Origin: JBNJDJ01 sp051744845
GTDB taxonomy: Bacteria; Bacillota; Clostridia; Peptostreptococcales; Acidaminobacteraceae
DNA length: 35,935 nt
NCBI GenBank assembly: GCA_051744845.1
Contig: JBNJDJ010000016.1
Coordinates: 1-35,935, forward strand
Direction of reading: 5' to 3'
Shown: positions 8,465-16,197 of the stretch, piece by piece
Position numbering within the stretch: position 1 is the stretch's first letter
How the letters are laid out: every line of letters starts with the position of its first letter
Translations under genes and position numbers: made by a program
Notes under the pieces: model-generated
Database searches by the model: none
Seen by the model: only the letters and a program-made list of their open reading frames with translations
Told to the model about the DNA's origin: nothing

Positions 8465-9010
8465 TTAAACTAAAGGATTTGCAAACAATAATACTAAAGA
8501 AATTATTAGTGCATAAATCCCTGTCGTTTGTGCTACTGCTTGTCCTAAAAACATCGTACGCATAACCATTGATTGTAACTTAGGTCTTTTACCTATTGTT
8601 TCAGTTGCTTTCCCTGCTGCATATCCTTGTCCTATTCCTGGGCCTATACCTGCTATCATAGAAAGTCCAGCCCCTATTGCTGATGCTGAAATAACTAAAG
8701 TCGCACCTTCTAAGTTAACTAAAGGATTTCCAAATAAGAAAATCAAGGCTATAACAAGAGACAAAATCCCTGAAGTTTCAGCAACTGCTGCTCCTAGAAG
8801 CATAATCATAGTTGTTGATTGTTTATTTTCTGGATTTCTACTTACAGCTTCTGCACCTTTCCCAGCTGCAAAACCTTGTCCTATCCCTGGACCTATACCT
8901 GCTATCATCGCAAAACCTGCTCCAATAGCTGACATTGCTAAAATTAATGCCTTAGGTTCGAAACTAAGCAACCACTCTAGGAATCTAAAAATAAAATTTG
9001 TTCCTTCCAT
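8465..9010 (-). CDS. atpE: F-type ATP synthase c subunit, fused double hairpin (first copy, extended N-terminus)
   Basis: The 181-residue protein has two c hairpins. Hairpin 1 keeps Gln45 and Glu78. Hairpin 2 keeps Gln128 but has Gln161 where the ion-binding Glu should be. Before hairpin 1 there is an extra stretch of about 18 residues rich in Phe, Leu and Trp, absent from the other two c proteins. The linker between hairpins is shorter than in the neighbouring fused gene. The ATG is supported by GAGGTGAT upstream. This gene lies directly after atpB, so it would be the first rotor subunit translated. Confidence 0.93.
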   Translation of the reverse strand: MEGTNFIFRFLEWLLSFEPKALILAMSAIGAGFAMIAGIGPGIGQGFAAGKGAEAVSRNPENKQSTTMIMLLGAAVAETSGILSLVIALIFLFGNPLVNLEGATLVISASAIGAGLSMIAGIGPGIGQGYAAGKATETIGKRPKLQSMVMRTMFLGQAVAQTTGIYALIISLVLLFANPLV

Positions 9011-9027
9011 ATAATCACCTCTTCAAA

Positions 9028-9717
9028 CTAATCTACAGCTATTGAAATAAATACCATTGTTAACATTGCGAAAATGAAGGATTGTAATAATCCAGCAAAT
9101 AAATCAAAATATAAGTGTAGTACTGCAGGTAAACCTGCCTGTAAAAATGGTATATTTAAAACTGCTGGCGTTAAATTTGCTAATGCTCCATAAAGTAAAT
9201 TCATTACAATTAATCCACCTACAATATTACCAAATAAACGGAAGCCTAATGAAATAGGTGTTGCCAATTCTCCCATAATATTCATTGGTAATAGTAAAAG
9301 GAAAGGTTCCCCAAACCCTTTGATATAATCTAATCCATTATATTTTAAACCATATGAATGAATCAATATAAAAGTGACTAGTGACATACTCATAGTCGTA
9401 TTTACATCTGCTGTCGGTGGTCTAAAACCAAATAATCCTGCTATATTTGAAATGCCTATATAAATTAAAAGCATTCCAGCATATGGAGCAAAACTCTTTA
9501 ATTTAGGTCCCATTGTTTGTACAGTTAAACCATTAATCCCATCTACAATCGATTCAGTTACTAACTGTAGACCTGTAGCTTTTTTCTCTAAGTTCCGAGT
9601 AGCTATAAAACAAAATAAAGTAATTAAAGCCATAATAAACCATGTTACTGTTACTGTTTCAGTAATTTGCATACCTGCGATTTCAAAAACTACCTTTGGA
9701 CCAAAACCTTCACTCAA
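9028..9717 (-). CDS. atpB: F-type ATP synthase a subunit
   Basis: The 229-residue membrane protein has five to six hydrophobic helices and the essential Arg160 in TPISLGFRLFGN, with Glu150 ten residues before it. It provides the two half-channels through which ions reach and leave the rotor. The start is a TTG at 9715-9717 with GGAGG seven bases upstream, and there is no nearby in-frame ATG. It is somewhat shorter at the N-terminus than proteobacterial versions, as is usual in Bacillota. Confidence 0.96.
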   Translation of the reverse strand: MSEGFGPKVVFEIAGMQITETVTVTWFIMALITLFCFIATRNLEKKATGLQLVTESIVDGINGLTVQTMGPKLKSFAPYAGMLLIYIGISNIAGLFGFRPPTADVNTTMSMSLVTFILIHSYGLKYNGLDYIKGFGEPFLLLLPMNIMGELATPISLGFRLFGNIVGGLIVMNLLYGALANLTPAVLNIPFLQAGLPAVLHLYFDLFAGLLQSFIFAMLTMVFISIAVD

Positions 9718-9719
9718 AT

Positions 9720-10121
9720 CTATCCCTCCTTTCTAAAAATTCTTTTAAAATATTCTTTATCATTAAACAAATTCGTAATAAATATCACAAATTTTAATAA
9801 TAACAATCCTACAATTGTTCCTAATAGATCAATATGATTAACTTTTATAGCAACAAATATAACAAAAGCAGTAATCCCGTATCTTAAAAAATATTTTTTA
9901 GTTGCATAAGATTGAGCATTTTCTGGTTTCATCTTTATCGATTTTTTCAAAGTTTTTTCTAATTCTATAAAGTTTAATATTGCGATTAACATTCCAAATA
10001 TAAGTCCAATTGAAAATTTTTTTGGTTCATCTATTATAAAAAAAGAAATTAATATAATAAGAAAAGAACTTCCAATAGTCCATTGAATAACTTTGTTTCT
10101 AGTATCACTTAATTTACTCAT
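9720..10121 (-). CDS. atpI: ATP synthase subunit I
   Basis: The protein of about 133 residues has four predicted membrane helices and little else. It precedes atpB, the usual place of AtpI, which helps assemble the c ring in Na+-type and other F-ATPases. An in-frame ATG at 10136 gives five more residues but has no ribosome binding site. I chose the ATG at 10121 because GGAAGTGA precedes it and it overlaps the upstream stop as ATGAGTAA, a coupling seen elsewhere in this window. In a species with three c genes such an assembly factor may matter more than usual (inference). Confidence 0.8.
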   Translation of the reverse strand: MSKLSDTRNKVIQWTIGSSFLIILISFFIIDEPKKFSIGLIFGMLIAILNFIELEKTLKKSIKMKPENAQSYATKKYFLRYGITAFVIFVAIKVNHIDLLGTIVGLLLLKFVIFITNLFNDKEYFKRIFRKEG

Positions 10122-10350
10122 CTTTTTCACTTCCATCGTCCATAGCTCGAATCGAGTATTTGTATAAATTTAAAAAGGCAGTAATAACACCTACAATAGT
10201 CATAACAAGAAGAAAAATATTTCCTGTTTGAAATTTATTATCTAACCATCTTCCAAACCATACCCCAAAGAATATTGGTATAATCATTATTAAGGCCATT
10301 TGAGTTATTAATGCCAAATTTTTTAAATCTTTTAATTTTAGTTTTCCCAT
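10114..10350 (-). CDS. atpZ: AtpZ/AtpI-family small membrane protein
   Basis: The 78-residue protein has two membrane helices (about residues 13-34 and 42-64) around the motif FFGVWFGRWLDNKF, typical of the small AtpZ-like protein encoded first in many F-ATPase operons. Its exact role is unsettled, with assembly or cation handling proposed. It is the first gene of the operon. The ribosome binding site is weak (AAGTGAT). Confidence 0.8.
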   Translation of the reverse strand: MGKLKLKDLKNLALITQMALIMIIPIFFGVWFGRWLDNKFQTGNIFLLVMTIVGVITAFLNLYKYSIRAMDDGSEKDE

Positions 10351-10370
10351 AAAATCACTTCTCTTAAGAT

Positions 10371-10399
10371 ATATTATAATATTCCTGAAAGATTGTCAA
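10371..10399 (-). promoter_or_regulatory. Promoter of the F-ATPase operon
   Basis: TTGACA (10394-10399) is a perfect -35 box. The -10 is either TAATAT with a 17-base spacer (10371-10376) or a perfect TATAAT with a short 15-base spacer (10373-10378). Upstream, the gap also has an inverted repeat ATTTTCA/TGAAAAT (10470-10489) and a short palindrome AATCATGATT near 10440, which may bind regulators. Confidence 0.65.
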
Positions 10400-10499
10400 A
10401 AAATAATCAATATTTTTATTTCATTTTTGTAATATTTTAATCATGATTATTTCTTTTAATTATACTACAATTTTCAGATAATTGAAAATCCTTTATTGA

Positions 10500-10527
10500 A
10501 AAATAATCCTTATATAAGGATTATTTT
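10500..10527 (-). terminator. Terminator of the wecA-wecB unit
   Basis: A perfect 14-base inverted repeat (centre near 10513) is followed on the minus strand by a short T-run. The stop codon of wecB (10526-10528) overlaps the first arm. The symmetry would allow it to work in both directions. Confidence 0.75.
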
Positions 10528-11641
10528 ATAAATAATACTCTTTTATAGCCTTTAAAATACGCTTTGAAGCTAAACCATCACCGTATGGATTAGTAGCATT
10601 AGACATTTTTTTATACGCTTTAGTATTATTTATCAATTTATTTGCTTGTTTAAAAATTTCTTTTGATTTAACACCTACTAACTTAACTGTATTTGCCTTT
10701 ATTGCTTCAGGTCTTTCAGTTTCAGTTCTTAAAACTAAAACGGGTTTACCTAAAGCAGGAGCTTCTTCTTGTATACCTCCTGAATCAGTCATTACCATAT
10801 AAACTTTATTCATTAAATTTGCAAAAGGTTCATAATCTAAAGGTTCTATTAAATGTATTTTTTTATTATTTGATAAAAACTTTTTTGCAATTTTTCTTAC
10901 TTTAGGATTCAAATGCATAGGAAAAATTAATTCAACATCTTCATTTTTATTTACTAAATCTTTACAAGCAGTAAATATTTCCTCCATAGGTTTACCTAAA
11001 TTTTCTCTTCTATGAGCAGTTAGCAAAATTATCTTTTTATTAAAATCAATATTATCTAAAACTTTATTTTCAAATTTATAATCGTCTTTGATTACCGAAA
11101 CTAAAGCATCTATGACTGTATTACCAGTTTTTATAATTTTACTAGGTTCAATATTTTCTTTTATTAAATTCTCTACATTACCTTTAGTCGGAGAAAAATG
11201 TAGTGAAGTAATCTTTCCTGTTAAACTTCTATTAGCTTCCTCTGGATAAGGCGAAAATAAATCTCCACTTCTTAATCCAGCTTCTACATGGCCTATATCT
11301 ATTTTATTATAAAATGCTGCTAAGCCAGATGTAAAAGTCGTTGTCGTATCTCCATGAACTAAAACCATATTAGGTTTTTCTTTTTTTAAAATTTCTTCTA
11401 TTTGCAAAAGAATCTTAGAAGTTATTTTACTTAAAGTCTGATTATCTTCCATTATGTCTAAATCATAATCAGGAGTTATTTCAAATTTTTGTAAAACTTG
11501 ATCTAACATTTCTCTATGTTGAGCTGTAACACATACTTTCAAATCTATCTGTTTATCATTTTTTAATTCTTTTACTACTGGAGCCATTTTTATTGCTTCA
11601 GGTCTTGTTCCAAAAATAGTCATTATCTTAATTTTTTCCAT
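10526..11641 (-). CDS. wecB: UDP-N-acetylglucosamine 2-epimerase (non-hydrolysing)
   Basis: The 371-residue protein has the family signatures TIFGTRPEAIKMAPVVKEL at the N-terminus, VHGDTTTT, GHVEAGLRSGD with PYPEEANR, TAHRRENLG and DSGGIQEEAPALGKPVLVLR. It interconverts UDP-GlcNAc and UDP-ManNAc in the cytoplasm, supplying ManNAc for surface polymers. It follows the wecA-like gene by 15 bases, so the two form an operon for the first steps of a wall or capsular polysaccharide. A wecB homologue (mnaA) beside the atp operon is also the Bacillus subtilis arrangement. Confidence 0.95.
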   Translation of the reverse strand: MEKIKIMTIFGTRPEAIKMAPVVKELKNDKQIDLKVCVTAQHREMLDQVLQKFEITPDYDLDIMEDNQTLSKITSKILLQIEEILKKEKPNMVLVHGDTTTTFTSGLAAFYNKIDIGHVEAGLRSGDLFSPYPEEANRSLTGKITSLHFSPTKGNVENLIKENIEPSKIIKTGNTVIDALVSVIKDDYKFENKVLDNIDFNKKIILLTAHRRENLGKPMEEIFTACKDLVNKNEDVELIFPMHLNPKVRKIAKKFLSNNKKIHLIEPLDYEPFANLMNKVYMVMTDSGGIQEEAPALGKPVLVLRTETERPEAIKANTVKLVGVKSKEIFKQANKLINNTKAYKKMSNATNPYGDGLASKRILKAIKEYYL

Positions 11642-11656
11642 ATCAACCTTTCATTA

Positions 11657-12688
11657 TTATATATCTGATGTTTGACTTATTGGTATGAATACTATTATTC
11701 CAACTAGTGTAATTGTAATATACGAAATTATATATCGATTTGTAAAATAAAATGTAGCTGCAGAACCTAATAATAAAGATATTAAATATAAAACTAATAC
11801 AGCTTGTTTATGTTTAAGACCAATATCTAATAACCTATGATGTAGATGTCCACGGTCTGGTTCCATAATAGGCTTTTTATTAATATATCTTCTTAAAATA
11901 GCAAAGCTAGTATCAAATATTGGAAGTCCTAATACAACAATTGGAAGTAAATAAGTTACTACTGTTGCACTTTTTACAGCACCTAAAATTGAAGTGACTG
12001 CTAAAAAATAACCTAAAAATAATGAACCACAATCTCCCATGAAAACCTTAGCAGGATTAAAATTATAAGGTAAAAATCCAAATGTCGCTCCTGTAAGTAA
12101 AACTAATAATATAGCTGTTTCTATTCTATTATTAATAAGTGATATATATATTAAACTAATAGAAGCTATTATTGCTGTACCTGCTGCTAATCCATCTAGT
12201 CCATCTATTAAATTAACTGTATTTGTAATACCTACTATCCAAAAAACTGTAACTGGAAAACTCAGCATTCCTAAATAAATATATTTAGAGTTATTAAAAA
12301 TATCTGTAAATATTTCAATTCTAACTCCAAACCCAACTACGACTATTGCTGAAAGAATTTGTAAAAAAAGTTTTGTTTTAGCTGATAAAGTATATATATC
12401 ATCTAATATACCAGTTAAAACTATAATAATTCCACCTAATATAATACCTATTTTTATATTTGTTAAATAATTAGAAAATATAAGCATTCCTAAAAAAACT
12501 GCAATAAAAATAGCAGTCCCTCCTAACCTTGGAATAGGCTTTTTATGAATTTTTCGTTCATCTTTTGGAAAATCAACTGCTCCTATTAATTTAGCTAAAT
12601 ACATTGACACTGGTGTTAAAAAAACTCCACAAGTCAAAGCAAATATAAAAGGTATTATTAATCTATTAATATATCTATAAAAAATCAT
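11657..12688 (-). CDS. wecA: Undecaprenyl-phosphate GlcNAc-1-phosphate transferase (WecA/TagO family)
   Basis: The 343-residue, strongly hydrophobic protein has about ten membrane helices. Its motifs are KKPIPRLGG, LDD (Asp96-Asp97), NLIDGLDGLAAG (residues 159-170), FMGDCGSLFLGY and GHLHHRLL (from residue 280). The last marks the GlcNAc-1-P branch (WecA/TagO) rather than MraY. It moves GlcNAc-1-phosphate from UDP-GlcNAc to the lipid carrier at the inner membrane face, starting teichoic acid or other surface polysaccharides. The ATG has AAGGAG upstream. Pairing with wecB supports this assignment. Confidence 0.92.
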   Translation of the reverse strand: MIFYRYINRLIIPFIFALTCGVFLTPVSMYLAKLIGAVDFPKDERKIHKKPIPRLGGTAIFIAVFLGMLIFSNYLTNIKIGIILGGIIIVLTGILDDIYTLSAKTKLFLQILSAIVVVGFGVRIEIFTDIFNNSKYIYLGMLSFPVTVFWIVGITNTVNLIDGLDGLAAGTAIIASISLIYISLINNRIETAILLVLLTGATFGFLPYNFNPAKVFMGDCGSLFLGYFLAVTSILGAVKSATVVTYLLPIVVLGLPIFDTSFAILRRYINKKPIMEPDRGHLHHRLLDIGLKHKQAVLVLYLISLLLGSAATFYFTNRYIISYITITLVGIIVFIPISQTSDI

Positions 12689-12715
12689 TTTTTCTCCTTA
12701 CATCCTATGTTGTAT

Positions 12716-12744
12716 ATTTTATACCTTTTTTTGAAATATATCAA
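12716..12744 (-). promoter_or_regulatory. Promoter of wecA-wecB
   Basis: TTGATA (12739-12744), a 17-base spacer and TAAAAT (12716-12721) on the minus strand lie 28 bases before the wecA start. I see no clear hairpin terminator for the upstream gene in this 157-base gap. Confidence 0.55.
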
Positions 12745-12845
12745 ATGAAATATTAATTTATTGTAAACCAAAATTTGAAATTTAGAAACTATAAAAATAT
12801 TTCTCAATTCAAAAAAACTTTTAACCTTTCACTCATACTATTTTA

Positions 12846-14348
12846 CTACTCACAAATTACTAAAGAATTATTTTCTTTTTTCGCTTTATACATTGCTGAA
12901 TCAGCTTTTTTTATTAAAATATCTAAGTCTTTTCCATCATCAGGGAAAATACTAAGACCTGCACTTATACTTATATCAATATTATAAGAATTAGTTGTCA
13001 GTGGTAATTGAATATCATCAATTAATCTTTTAGTAATACTTATAATTTCGTCTTGAGCAGATAAATCCGTTAAAGCAATTAAAAATTCATCTCCTCCCAT
13101 TCTAGCTTTTAAATCTTTTGATTTTAAATTATTTTCAATTCTATATGCTATATTCTTTAGTACTTCATCACCTACTTCATGACCATAATTATCATTTATT
13201 TCTTTAAAGTGGTCTACATCAATAAAAATAATACCACTTTTTTGATTATTATTAGACATTTTACCTTTTAAATTATTAAATTTTATTGCAAAGTGTTTAC
13301 GATTAGATAATTTTGTTAATGAATCATGATGAGCTTGATATTCAAAACGTTTTAATAAATAAACTACAATTGAAATGAATAAAGCAAACAAAAGTCCAAG
13401 AAATAAAATATTAATAATAAAAATCTGTCGATTTTGAGCTATTTCATCCTGCATATATTGTGTATTATATGTAATACCTACTACATAAAAATTCCAACCA
13501 TTTTCTTTATCTCGATTACTTCTTAATACAGGAAAAAATCTATAATTATATTTAATATTGTCTATTATTTTAGTTTTATTTTGGATTTTATCATTAATAA
13601 CTGCTTGTTTTGCTAATTTCTCTTCAAATAAAGGTACATCAGGATTTAAATAAGGTTTTTTACTATTTCTTAATTTAGCCACTTTATAATTTATAGGTTC
13701 AACACTATAAAATGAAATATCTTCAACAACATCGTATTTTTTAGTTAACTCTGTTGCATCTTTGAAAATATTTAAACTATCAAAAGAGGGATACTGTTGT
13801 TCAATACTTACGCTTAATTCAAATAAATACTTATTATCGGGGCTTGGCATGTAACTATATTTTTTAATTTCACCAGCTTGAGTAGAAACATCAAGTCTAT
13901 CAACTTCAAAAGTATCTGAATTCATTCGCTTACGTAAAACTTTAGAAAAACTTCCAAATTTTGAAAAATCAAGTCCTAAATCTTCTTTATAAGTCGTTTT
14001 TATAATTTTTAAATTTTTATCAATAATATAAATGTCGAATCCATTAAATTGTTTTTTCAATTTATCTAATTCCCATGAAATTATATTAGGATTTTCTTTA
14101 TATTTCTGAACCATTTGTTCTGAGTAATCTTTCATCTCTTTGTTTAATTGTTTTTCAGCAATTTTATAAGCATCATTAACATAACTTAATGTTTGGGTAA
14201 TATTTTTTTCTACTAATAGTCTTTGACTTTTATATTTATCTTCTATAACTCTAACAATATTTGTAAATTGTGTTGAAAAAATATAAATCATCATTATCGA
14301 TAATAAAACAATAATTATATACTTAAATTTCCCAATTATATTTTTCAA
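12846..14348 (-). CDS. Membrane-anchored diguanylate cyclase with extracytoplasmic sensor domain
   Basis: The 500-residue protein has a membrane helix at about residues 9-26, a roughly 280-residue outside domain of mixed helix and strand, a second helix at about 308-332, then a GGDEF domain with DSLTKLSNR, DVDHFKEINDNYGHEVGD and intact GGDEF at 418-422. It should make cyclic di-GMP from GTP in response to an outside signal. The inhibitory I-site (normally RxxD, five residues before GGDEF) reads K-S-K-D (409-412), so product inhibition may be weak. The start is a TTG at 14346-14348 with GGGGAGG seven bases upstream. It stands alone between two operons. Confidence 0.92.
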   Translation of the reverse strand: MKNIIGKFKYIIIVLLSIMMIYIFSTQFTNIVRVIEDKYKSQRLLVEKNITQTLSYVNDAYKIAEKQLNKEMKDYSEQMVQKYKENPNIISWELDKLKKQFNGFDIYIIDKNLKIIKTTYKEDLGLDFSKFGSFSKVLRKRMNSDTFEVDRLDVSTQAGEIKKYSYMPSPDNKYLFELSVSIEQQYPSFDSLNIFKDATELTKKYDVVEDISFYSVEPINYKVAKLRNSKKPYLNPDVPLFEEKLAKQAVINDKIQNKTKIIDNIKYNYRFFPVLRSNRDKENGWNFYVVGITYNTQYMQDEIAQNRQIFIINILFLGLLFALFISIVVYLLKRFEYQAHHDSLTKLSNRKHFAIKFNNLKGKMSNNNQKSGIIFIDVDHFKEINDNYGHEVGDEVLKNIAYRIENNLKSKDLKARMGGDEFLIALTDLSAQDEIISITKRLIDDIQLPLTTNSYNIDISISAGLSIFPDDGKDLDILIKKADSAMYKAKKENNSLVICE

Positions 14349-14434
14349 TACATTACCTCCCCAAATATCATATATTTACAAAATAACTTATTTATACTTT
14401 TAATAAATTCATATATAAAATCAAATAATTATAT

Positions 14435-14464
14435 TTTATACAATAATATCACCTATTAGCACAA
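14435..14464 (-). promoter_or_regulatory. Possible promoter of the diguanylate cyclase gene
   Basis: TTGTGC (14459-14464), an 18-base spacer and TATAAA (14435-14440) lie about 85 bases before the start codon. The region is so AT-rich that other -10-like words occur nearby. The rest of the 246-base gap shows no riboswitch fold that I recognise. Confidence 0.4.
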
Positions 14465-14571
14465 TAATAAAGTAAATGTATTAAAAGTTAATGATATTAA
14501 CTGGTGAGTCTTTTGAAAGTTTTCAAATTATTTTAAATTTTATTTGATTTTTTTATTAAATATTTTTAAAA

Positions 14572-14596
14572 TTAAAAAAGATCCAGAAAGGATCTT
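14572..14596 (-). terminator. Terminator of the antiporter-sua5-rpiB-upp-dCMP deaminase operon
   Basis: A 7-bp perfect stem (AAGATCC/GGATCTT) with a 5-base loop is followed by a T-run on the minus strand. It overlaps the stop codon of the deaminase gene. Confidence 0.85.
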
Positions 14597-15092
14597 AATT
14601 AATTTCATTTATTAAATGATCTGGCAAAGTTTCATCATAATATATCCAATCTACCACTTTTACTTTTCTATATTCATCTAATGTATCTCTTATAATAACA
14701 GTATCAACCCCTGCATTAATTATAAGTCTTTTACACATCATACAAGAATTAGCATCTTTTATTAATTCATCTGTCTTTTTTTCTTTACCAACTAAATAAA
14801 GAGTCGAACCTAACATATCTTTGCGTTGAGCTGAAATAATTGCATTTGCTTCTGCATGAACCGATCTACATAGTTCATATCTTTGACCACTAGGAACATC
14901 TTTTTCATTTCTCAAACAAATTCCTAGGTCAATACAATTTTTTCTACCTCTAGGAGCACCTGTATATCCAGTAGAAATTATTTCATCATTTTTTACAATA
15001 ACTGCGCCATAATTTCTTCTTAAACAAGTTCCTCTTTCTAAAATCGTTTCAGCAATATCTAAATAATAATTATTTTTTTCTCTACGCTTCAT
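14595..15092 (-). CDS. Deoxycytidylate (dCMP) deaminase, ComEB family
   Basis: The 165-residue protein has the cytidine-deaminase zinc site: His79 and Glu81 in SVHAEANAI, and Cys117 and Cys120 in NSCMMCKRL. The more common residue before the first Cys is Pro; here it is Ser. The Cys-rich stretch TCLRRNYGAV and GAPRGRKNC are typical of dCMP deaminases. The enzyme makes dUMP for thymidylate synthesis. It is last in a five-gene operon, 8 bases after upp, so two pyrimidine genes sit side by side. Confidence 0.88.
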   Translation of the reverse strand: MKRREKNNYYLDIAETILERGTCLRRNYGAVIVKNDEIISTGYTGAPRGRKNCIDLGICLRNEKDVPSGQRYELCRSVHAEANAIISAQRKDMLGSTLYLVGKEKKTDELIKDANSCMMCKRLIINAGVDTVIIRDTLDEYRKVKVVDWIYYDETLPDHLINEIN

Positions 15093-15100
15093 TTATTGAC

Positions 15101-15730
15101 CTACTTAGTACCATAAAGTCTATCACCAGCATCTCCTAGACCTGGTATTATATAAGCCTTTTCATTTAACTTTTCATCGATCGAAGCAATATAAATATCT
15201 ACATCTGGATGAGCTTCTTTTAAAGCTTTTACTCCTTCAGGACATCCAATTAAACCAGCAAATTTAATATTTTGAGCTCCTCTATCTTTTACAAATTGTA
15301 TTGCAGCAATAGCAGAACCTCCTGTAGCTAACATAGGGTCTACAACTATTAATTCTCTTTCAGAAACATCTGTAGGCATTTTACAATAATACTCTACAGG
15401 CTCTAATGTCTCTGGATCTCTATAAAGTCCTACATGACCAACTTTTGCTGCAGGAATTAAATCTAAAAATCCATCTACCATTCCTAAACCTGCTCTTAAA
15501 ATAGGAACAATACCTACTTTTTTTCCTTTAATCATATGTGACTTTGTTTTTTGAATTGGCGTTTTAACTTCAACTTGAGCTAAAGGAAAATTTTTCGTTA
15601 CTTCATAAGCCATTAACATAGATATTTCTTTAGCAAGTTCTCTAAATTCCTTAGCACCAGTAGACTTTTTTCTAAGTAAAGTTACTTTATGTTGGATTAA
15701 CGGATGATCCATTTCATAAACTTTTCCCAT
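15101..15730 (-). CDS. upp: Uracil phosphoribosyltransferase
   Basis: The 209-residue protein has the expected length, HPLIQHKVTLLRKKST at the N-terminus, the PRPP-binding loop VDPMLATGGSAIAAI, and the C-terminal PGLGDAGDRLYGTK. It turns uracil and PRPP into UMP (pyrimidine salvage). It lies between rpiB and dCMP deaminase. Its neighbourhood of rpiB, upp and a mnaA-like gene is the same as in many Bacillota, although glyA is missing here. Confidence 0.97.
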   Translation of the reverse strand: MGKVYEMDHPLIQHKVTLLRKKSTGAKEFRELAKEISMLMAYEVTKNFPLAQVEVKTPIQKTKSHMIKGKKVGIVPILRAGLGMVDGFLDLIPAAKVGHVGLYRDPETLEPVEYYCKMPTDVSERELIVVDPMLATGGSAIAAIQFVKDRGAQNIKFAGLIGCPEGVKALKEAHPDVDIYIASIDEKLNEKAYIIPGLGDAGDRLYGTK

Positions 15731-15745
15731 GTTTAAACAACTCCT

Positions 15746-16183
15746 TTATTTTTCTATTTCCATAATTTTACTAACACGTCTTTGATGTCTCCCACCTTCA
15801 AATTCAGTATCTAGCCAAGCATCAATTAAGTCTAGAGCTAGACCTTTACCAACAACTCTTGCTCCAAAAGATAAAACATTTGCATTATTATGTAACCTAG
15901 CCATTCGAGCACTAAAAGTATCACTTACAACAGCTGCTCTAATACCTTTTACTTTATTTGCTGCTAAAGAAATCCCTATACCTGTACCACATATAGTAAT
16001 CCCTAAATCAGCTTTATTATTTTTTACAGCCAAACCTACTTTTTTACCGAATTCAGGATAATCAACTGATTCAGTAGAATTTGTTCCTAAATCTAAAACT
16101 TCTATATCTTTAGATTCTAAATGCTTAATTACATCATCTTTTAAATCAAACCCTCCGTGGTCACAGCCTAAAGCTATTTTCAT
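15746..16183 (-). CDS. rpiB: Ribose-5-phosphate isomerase B
   Basis: The 145-residue RpiB/LacAB-family protein begins MKIALGCDHGGFDLK and has catalytic Cys65 in ITICGTGIGIS, LHNNANVLSFGAR and a C-terminal GGRHQRRV. It interconverts ribose 5-phosphate and ribulose 5-phosphate. Just downstream, upp uses PRPP derived from ribose 5-phosphate. A strong ribosome binding site (GGAGGAG) precedes the ATG. Confidence 0.96.
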   Translation of the reverse strand: MKIALGCDHGGFDLKDDVIKHLESKDIEVLDLGTNSTESVDYPEFGKKVGLAVKNNKADLGITICGTGIGISLAANKVKGIRAAVVSDTFSARMARLHNNANVLSFGARVVGKGLALDLIDAWLDTEFEGGRHQRRVSKIMEIEK

Positions 16184-16197
16184 ATCTCCTCCTATTT

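Larger units (their letters stand above)
7631..9010 (-). repeat. Five tandem c-subunit hairpin units spread over three genes
   Basis: The block holds five diverged copies of a c-hairpin coding unit of roughly 250-300 bases, joined as 2+2+1. Each has the AGIGPGIGQG helix-1 core. The second-hairpin copies of the two fused genes are nearly identical at DNA level over about 80 bases (near 7925-8010 and 8470-8555), which suggests recent duplication or gene conversion. Confidence 0.85.

Noticed and set aside
7631..9010. Fused c genes as an assembly or frameshift artefact of separate c genes
   Set aside because: Both fused frames are intact with proper linkers, the Gln substitution occurs in both second hairpins, and each gene has its own ribosome binding site.
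14349..14571. Cyclic di-GMP riboswitch before the diguanylate cyclase gene
   Set aside because: I see none of the conserved GEMM-type core words, and the region is nearly pure A/T.
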